Origin: Prevotella sp. UBA6447
GTDB lineage: Bacteria > Bacteroidota > Bacteroidia > Bacteroidales > Bacteroidaceae
DNA: 45,119 nt
Direction of reading: 5' to 3'
Assembly (NCBI GenBank): GCA_002437115.1
Contig: DJOD01000045.1
Coordinates: 1-45,119 of the forward strand
A program made the position numbers and the translations under genes. This document shows, in pieces, positions 41,814 through 45,119 of this stretch (position 1 is its first letter; each line of letters begins with the position of its first letter). The notes below the pieces were generated by a model. The model saw nothing but the letters and a program-made list of their open reading frames with translations, was not told the origin of the DNA and searched no databases.

Positions 41814-41963
41814 TTAAAATTTTCCACCGCTTATCAAATTCACTGCACGACCAACTCTGCATATCGAACCAGCAGACGCTCCCCGAGTTTTACTTGTATT
41901 TGCATGAGCATTATATATATTTATTGCATCACACAGCTGCAAAAGTTGAAAGTTTCTTTTCAT
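41814..41963 (-). CDS. 49-residue peptide gene with its own promoter
   Basis: The ATG at 41963 opens a 49-residue frame: MKRNFQLLQLCDAINIYNAH, then ANTSKTRGASAGSICRVGRA, then VNLISGGKF. Upstream in-frame stops mean it starts here. It has two cysteines (Cys11, Cys35), a basic N-terminus without a hydrophobic signal core, and a Gly/Ala/Ser-rich middle. A textbook Bacteroidetes promoter lies 36 bases or so upstream of the ATG with a start near 41999. The next gene on the strand is a small multi-helix membrane protein. I do not recognise the family. A modified or exported signalling or antimicrobial peptide is possible, and a cytoplasmic small protein equally so. Confidence 0.6.
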   Translation of the reverse strand: MKRNFQLLQLCDAINIYNAHANTSKTRGASAGSICRVGRAVNLISGGKF

Positions 41964-42005
41964 TGTCTGTTTAGCTTTAATTGAAACCTAAAATTATTTA
42001 TTTTG

Positions 42006-42038
42006 CAAAAATAAAGTTTTTTCTTTCAATAAAACAAA
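42006..42038 (-). promoter_or_regulatory. Bacteroidetes-type promoter for the 49-codon peptide gene
   Basis: Minus strand TTTG (42038-42035), a 21-base spacer and TATTTTTG (42013-42006). Confidence 0.7.
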
Positions 42039-42203
42039 GTTTTTAGTCCAAAATACGCTTCATTTAAAAGAAATTCCGCAGAAAGTCTCTTACTCAATAT
42101 GAGAAAAGTTTTAAGTAATGTGCGGCAAGAAAACAAAAAAAAGTTCTTTCTCCATGTCACAATCCTGCTACCTTTGCGTAATACAATCGAACAAGAACAA
42201 GAA

Positions 42204-42695
42204 ATGACGACCGAAGAATACCAAAACGAAGCGGCCCACCTGCGCCCCAGCTTGCTCAGCGAAGCCATGCAATACGTGCGGCGCGACGACGTGGCCGAGG
42301 ACATCGTGCAGGACTGCCTGGTGCGCCTGTGGGACAGGTGCGGCCAGTTGCGCAGTCCCATGGCGCCGCTGGCAAGGGTCGTCACCCGTAACCTCTGCCT
42401 TGACTTCATCCGTCGCACACCCCACACCAAGGACGTGTCGCTCATGGGCAAGGCCGACGACACCGACGACACGGCGCAACACCACGAGGCCGTGGAACGC
42501 ATGATGGACATCGTGACCGAGCTGCCCATCGTGGGACAGACGGTGCTTCGGATGCGCCATATCGAGGGGCGCGAGATGGGCGACATAGCCCACACCTTGG
42601 GAATGACCGAGGCGGCTGTCAGGAAAGCACTCAGCCGAGCGCGCATGGCCGTCAGGGAAAGATACTTGAAACGATTTCAGCAAAACGAGATATGA
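42204..42695 (+). CDS. ECF-type RNA polymerase sigma factor
   Basis: The protein is 163 residues, starting at the ATG at 42204 (MTTEEYQNE); the frame extends 35 codons upstream through a -7-like TACCTTTG at 42169-42176, which would be promoter DNA. Region 2 lies at about 10-75 (DDVAEDIVQDCLVRLWDR). Region 4 is at about 105-155 (RHIEGREMGDIAHTLGMTEA, then AVRKALSRARMAV). It should direct transcription in response to an envelope signal. The next gene overlaps its stop by ATGA and encodes an anti-sigma-like membrane protein. Confidence 0.93.
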   Translation: MTTEEYQNEAAHLRPSLLSEAMQYVRRDDVAEDIVQDCLVRLWDRCGQLRSPMAPLARVVTRNLCLDFIRRTPHTKDVSLMGKADDTDDTAQHHEAVERMMDIVTELPIVGQTVLRMRHIEGREMGDIAHTLGMTEAAVRKALSRARMAVRERYLKRFQQNEI

Positions 42696-43132
42696 ACGAG
42701 AACAAAGCAAAACAACTGGTCGACCGATACTTTGAGGGCACCACGACACTCGGCGAGGAGCAGGAGCTCTACGCCTACTTCACGTCGACCCACGTCAGCG
42801 CCGAGCTCACGCCGCTCAAGCAGATGTTTCTCGACATGTGCCAGTTGCAGGGCTGCGAGCCTGCCCCCGTGACCCAGGTGGTCAGCATCAAGCCTCAACG
42901 GCGTTGGCGGAAGGCAGCCATCGCCGCAGCCATGGTGGCAACAGCGGGTATCGTGGCGAGCCTGTGGTTCGCACAGGCCAACAGCACCCAATATGAAATG
43001 ATAGCCTACGGCCAACGCCAGACCGACCGCGAGGCAGTGATGCGCGAGGTCAGCCGCACACTCGACAATGCCCAGGGAAGCACGCCCAACGTGGGCGCCG
43101 AACTGAAAGACGCTTTCGCGCAATATCAATAA
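42692..43132 (+). CDS. Anti-sigma-like single-pass membrane protein
   Basis: The protein is 146 residues. A cytoplasmic N-terminus (about 1-70) shows the DRYFEGTTTLGEEQELYAYF pattern common to small Bacteroidetes anti-sigma proteins. One transmembrane helix lies at about 75-94 (AAIAAAMVATAGIVASLWFA). The periplasmic tail is about 50 residues. Position, coupling by ATGA and topology support control of the sigma factor. No zinc-type HxxxCxxC motif is seen. Confidence 0.75.
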   Translation: MNENKAKQLVDRYFEGTTTLGEEQELYAYFTSTHVSAELTPLKQMFLDMCQLQGCEPAPVTQVVSIKPQRRWRKAAIAAAMVATAGIVASLWFAQANSTQYEMIAYGQRQTDREAVMREVSRTLDNAQGSTPNVGAELKDAFAQYQ

Positions 43133-43143
43133 TCCTTTATGAC

Positions 43144-43596
43144 ATGAAACAAAAATTCATCCTTTCCATGCTGCTGATGATGGCGGTGACCACCGCCAGC
43201 GCACAGTCGGCCAGCCTGAAAGTGACCCGAATCTTCGAGGGCAAGGTGCTGCCGCTCGACCGCATGGTGGTGACCAAGGTGAAGGGACGTGCCCTCAGCA
43301 AGTACGGACTCAACTACTACCGCAGCGCCCGTTTCGTGGCCAACCGACAGGAACGGAACGAGTGTATCGAGGCCGTGGAGCAAGACCTACGCGCCGACAA
43401 GCCCACATCATCAGCACAGAAACGGTCGGAGAGGCGCACATCCATCGCCTTCAAACTCAAACAGCAAGGTGCCAACAACCGATACGTGAGCTTCGTCTGC
43501 ACCAAGGAGGGCAACAAGCGGTATGCCATCACCGTAATCTACATGGAGGGCCCCGTGAAGAGCCTCAGCGAACTCAACAAAATGATCAACAAATAA
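43144..43596 (+). CDS. Secreted protein of unknown function
   Basis: The protein is 150 residues with a signal peptide (about 1-20, MKQKFILSMLLMMAVTTASA). The mature part is beta-rich with VTKVKGRALSKYGLNYYRSA and ending KSLSELNKMINK. I recall small exported DUF proteins (DUF6108-like) at this place in Bacteroidales sigma-factor operons, but I am not sure of the family. It lies 11 bases after the anti-sigma-like gene and is probably made from the same transcript in the periplasm, sensing or repairing envelope damage. Confidence 0.75.
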   Translation: MKQKFILSMLLMMAVTTASAQSASLKVTRIFEGKVLPLDRMVVTKVKGRALSKYGLNYYRSARFVANRQERNECIEAVEQDLRADKPTSSAQKRSERRTSIAFKLKQQGANNRYVSFVCTKEGNKRYAITVIYMEGPVKSLSELNKMINK

Positions 43597-43611
43597 AAAA
43601 GCAAGATAACC

Positions 43612-44463
43612 ATGAAAAAACTTCTTCTCCTGGCGGCCATGACGGTCGCAACCATCGCTCAAGCCACCGAACCGGGCGACACCGTAACCGTGAACAAGGC
43701 CCAGCGGGTGACCATCGTCAGCAACGACTCGCTCCTCCGCGTGAACGTGAGCGGCACCGAGGACTGCCCCGACTACCACTACGAGACCACCCTGCGCAAC
43801 ACCGACGGCAACTACGAGAGCTCATCGGTGGGCGACCTGTTCAACTTCAACCTACCTGGCAAGTTCACCAAGAGCCATAAGCGACATCCTACCTACGACT
43901 CGGAGCTCCATTTATTCGTCGGGTTCAGCGGTGCCACGGGCAACAACGCCATGAAGACCAATCTCTGGAACGGAGCCAACATCGGCACCTACCTCGACTT
44001 TGGCATCCACCCCTGGCGCAACGGCCACCGCTTCTCCATCGGCCTTGGCGTGGAATGGAAAAACTACCGCACGACAGCACGCCAGCAGTTTGTCAAGGCC
44101 GACAACGGCTCGGTGTCGGTAGAGCCACTCGGCGATGCCGTCGACCCGAAGTTCTCGCGCATCAAGACCTTTGGCACGATCTTCCCCATCATGTACACCT
44201 ACGAGAAGCACGATTGGGGCTTCTCGCTCGGAGCCATCGTCAACTGCAACTCCCACTCGAGCATCAAGACGCGCTACACCCTCGACGGCAAGAAATACAA
44301 GCAGACAGCCAAGGACCTGCACCACAACACGCCGACCGTCGACCTCATGGCGACATTCATCAACCCGCTGATGGACATCTACGTGAAGTACAGCCCCTGC
44401 GAGGTGCTTGACACTGAGTTCGGCCCTAAGTTCCACAGCCTGTCGCTCGGCATCATCATCTGA
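43612..44463 (+). CDS. Outer-membrane beta-barrel-like protein
   Basis: The protein is 283 residues with a signal peptide (about 1-18). After about 85 variable residues the sequence alternates as beta strands, such as LHLFVGFSGATG, GTYLDFGIHPW, RFSIGLGVEWKNY, WGFSLGAIVNCNS and MDIYVKYSPCEVL, ending SLSLGIII. This fits a small outer-membrane barrel. It is the last gene of the sigma-factor operon, before a terminator at 44497, and is a plausible target or signal source of the sigma factor. Confidence 0.8.
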   Translation: MKKLLLLAAMTVATIAQATEPGDTVTVNKAQRVTIVSNDSLLRVNVSGTEDCPDYHYETTLRNTDGNYESSSVGDLFNFNLPGKFTKSHKRHPTYDSELHLFVGFSGATGNNAMKTNLWNGANIGTYLDFGIHPWRNGHRFSIGLGVEWKNYRTTARQQFVKADNGSVSVEPLGDAVDPKFSRIKTFGTIFPIMYTYEKHDWGFSLGAIVNCNSHSSIKTRYTLDGKKYKQTAKDLHHNTPTVDLMATFINPLMDIYVKYSPCEVLDTEFGPKFHSLSLGIII

Positions 44464-44496
44464 CACCACTACAGGGCAAACCCATATCTCTCTTTT

Positions 44497-44557
44497 CATC
44501 CCCGCCCAGACCTCACCGCCACGCATTTGGCGACAAAATGAGGACTTGGCGGGGATG
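44497..44557 (+). terminator. Terminator of the sigma-factor operon
   Basis: CATCCCCGCC pairs with GGCGGGGATG (44548-44557). Inside, CCTCA pairs with TGAGG and CGCCA with TGGCG. A T/C-rich TTCTCTC follows. 44558-44685 shows no gene. Confidence 0.75.
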
Positions 44558-44673
44558 TTCTCTCATGGTAACCGCTCATCGCAAGCCGCTCCTTCGGCAT
44601 GCGAAACCAAGATGGGATGCCATCAGAAAGCTACCTGGGGGCAATAAAAACGGGGAGAGAGAAAATCAAGTAG

Positions 44674-44720
44674 GCACAAAAATAAAAAGGAGTTAAAGCC
44701 TTGCGGACTCCAACTCCTTT
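44674..44720 (-). terminator. Terminator of tRNA-Asn
   Basis: On the minus strand AAAGGAGTT pairs with AACTCCTTT and is followed by TTATTTTTG. It lies just 3' of the tRNA. Confidence 0.75.
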
Positions 44721-44727
44721 GTTTACG

Positions 44728-44801
44728 CGCTCCAGGATGGGCTTGAACCAACGACCCCCTGATTAACAGTCAGGTGCTCTAACCAACTGAGCTACTGAAG
44801 C
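44728..44801 (-). tRNA. tRNA-Asn (GTT)
   Basis: A 74-base cloverleaf: acceptor GCTTCAG / CTGGAGC (one G-T pair), discriminator G, anticodon loop CTGTTAA on the stem CCTGA/TCAGG, T loop GGTTCAAGC. The anticodon GTT is at plus positions 44765-44767. CCA is not encoded, as is usual here. Confidence 0.97.
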
Positions 44802-44834
44802 ATTAAGTTGCGCATCATTTCTGAATTGCGAGTG

Positions 44835-44866
44835 CAAAGATAGTGACTTTCCTGGAAACCTCCAAA
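44835..44866 (-). promoter_or_regulatory. Promoter of tRNA-Asn
   Basis: Minus strand TTTG (44866-44863), a 20-base spacer and TATCTTTG (44842-44835): an exact match to the consensus. 44867-45099 is AT-rich without a supported gene. Confidence 0.8.
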
Positions 44867-45099
44867 CTTTTTGGAGCATTTTTTCACTTGAAGGCCATTT
44901 TTCTTGTTTTTGTTGTACGACATGGCCGTATCCACCCCTCTACAAGCCTTCATAGTATCAGTAATACGAATTGCCGTACTTGACATAGATTCCTTAACCA
45001 CCATCTATTATGTTAACATTTACTAAATACTCCTACAATTTCATAAATTACATATAAAGTTTAAATAGAATGAGGATTATTATATATTTTTGTATTTAT

Positions 45100-45119
45100 C
45101 AATACTCTGTTAATTCTAA
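45100..45119. repeat. Terminal inverted repeat, right copy
   Basis: CAATACTCTGTTAATTCTAA is the exact reverse complement of bases 1-20. Confidence 0.75.

Noticed and set aside
44792..45004. 70-codon minus-strand frame near the right end
   Set aside because: It overlaps the tRNA-Asn promoter and 5' end. A remnant of an interrupted gene cannot be excluded.
1..45119. The whole window as one large transposon
   Set aside because: The terminal repeats would fit, but the content is housekeeping (pnp, gltBD, glnN, tRNA) and no transposase is present.

Overview
The window looks like a piece of a Prevotella-type (Bacteroidales) chromosome. Signs of this are the Bacteroidetes promoter pair (-33 TTTG, -7 TAnnTTTG) before many genes, type III glutamine synthetase, the LL-diaminopimelate aminotransferase route to lysine and peptidoglycan, a BACON-CBM32-M60 secreted peptidase, and C-terminal sorting-tail-like sequence on a leucine-rich-repeat protein. 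The backbone is CpG-rich. One block at about 27.8-32.4 kb is AT-rich, almost free of CpG in its two largest genes, and carries an integrase: it is a foreign integrated element.

Layout. 0.3-3.9 kb (minus): a haem-motif lipoprotein with a TolB-like propeller and an upstream polytopic membrane protein, overlapping at stop/start. 4.1-6.4 kb (minus): polynucleotide phosphorylase. 6.6-10.6 kb (plus): a secreted leucine-rich-repeat protein and an enhancin-like M60 mucin peptidase. 10.9-13.1 kb (plus): a membrane-tethered HTH protein, then an NfeD/SPFH (stomatin) pair. 13.7-19.8 kb (plus): glutamate synthase gltB-gltD. 20-21.1 kb (plus): an orphan histidine kinase. 21.3-27.1 kb (minus): a four-gene efflux operon (TolC-like, HlyD-like, FtsX/MacB-type permease, ATPase), with a sigma-54-like promoter and an upstream palindrome. 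27.8-32.4 kb (plus): the integrated element, with tyrosine integrase, unknown gene, excisionase-like HTH, unknown gene, gene II/X-like replication protein, and a possible small RNA. 32.4-36.9 kb (minus): glnN, dapL, dapF. 37.2-38.9 kb (plus): asnB. 39.1-41.4 kb (plus): a TonB-dependent receptor overlapping a secreted HMA metal-binding protein. 41.5-42.0 kb (minus): a 49-codon peptide gene with its own promoter, followed by a frameshifted small membrane protein. 42.2-44.5 kb (plus): an ECF sigma factor, an anti-sigma-like protein, a secreted protein and an outer-membrane barrel. 44.7 kb (minus): tRNA-Asn.

How it fits together. gltBD, glnN and asnB together make an ammonia assimilation and amide-nitrogen neighbourhood. 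It is interrupted by the efflux operon and by the integrated element, which appears to have gone into the glnN terminator region. Strongest points for follow-up: the compact element, which pairs an integrase with a rolling-circle-type Rep and has clustered GGTAC repeats at its ends; the peptide plus small-membrane-protein cassette; the sigma-54-type control region of the efflux operon; and the perfect 20-bp inverted repeat formed by the two ends of the window, which resembles insertion-sequence termini.
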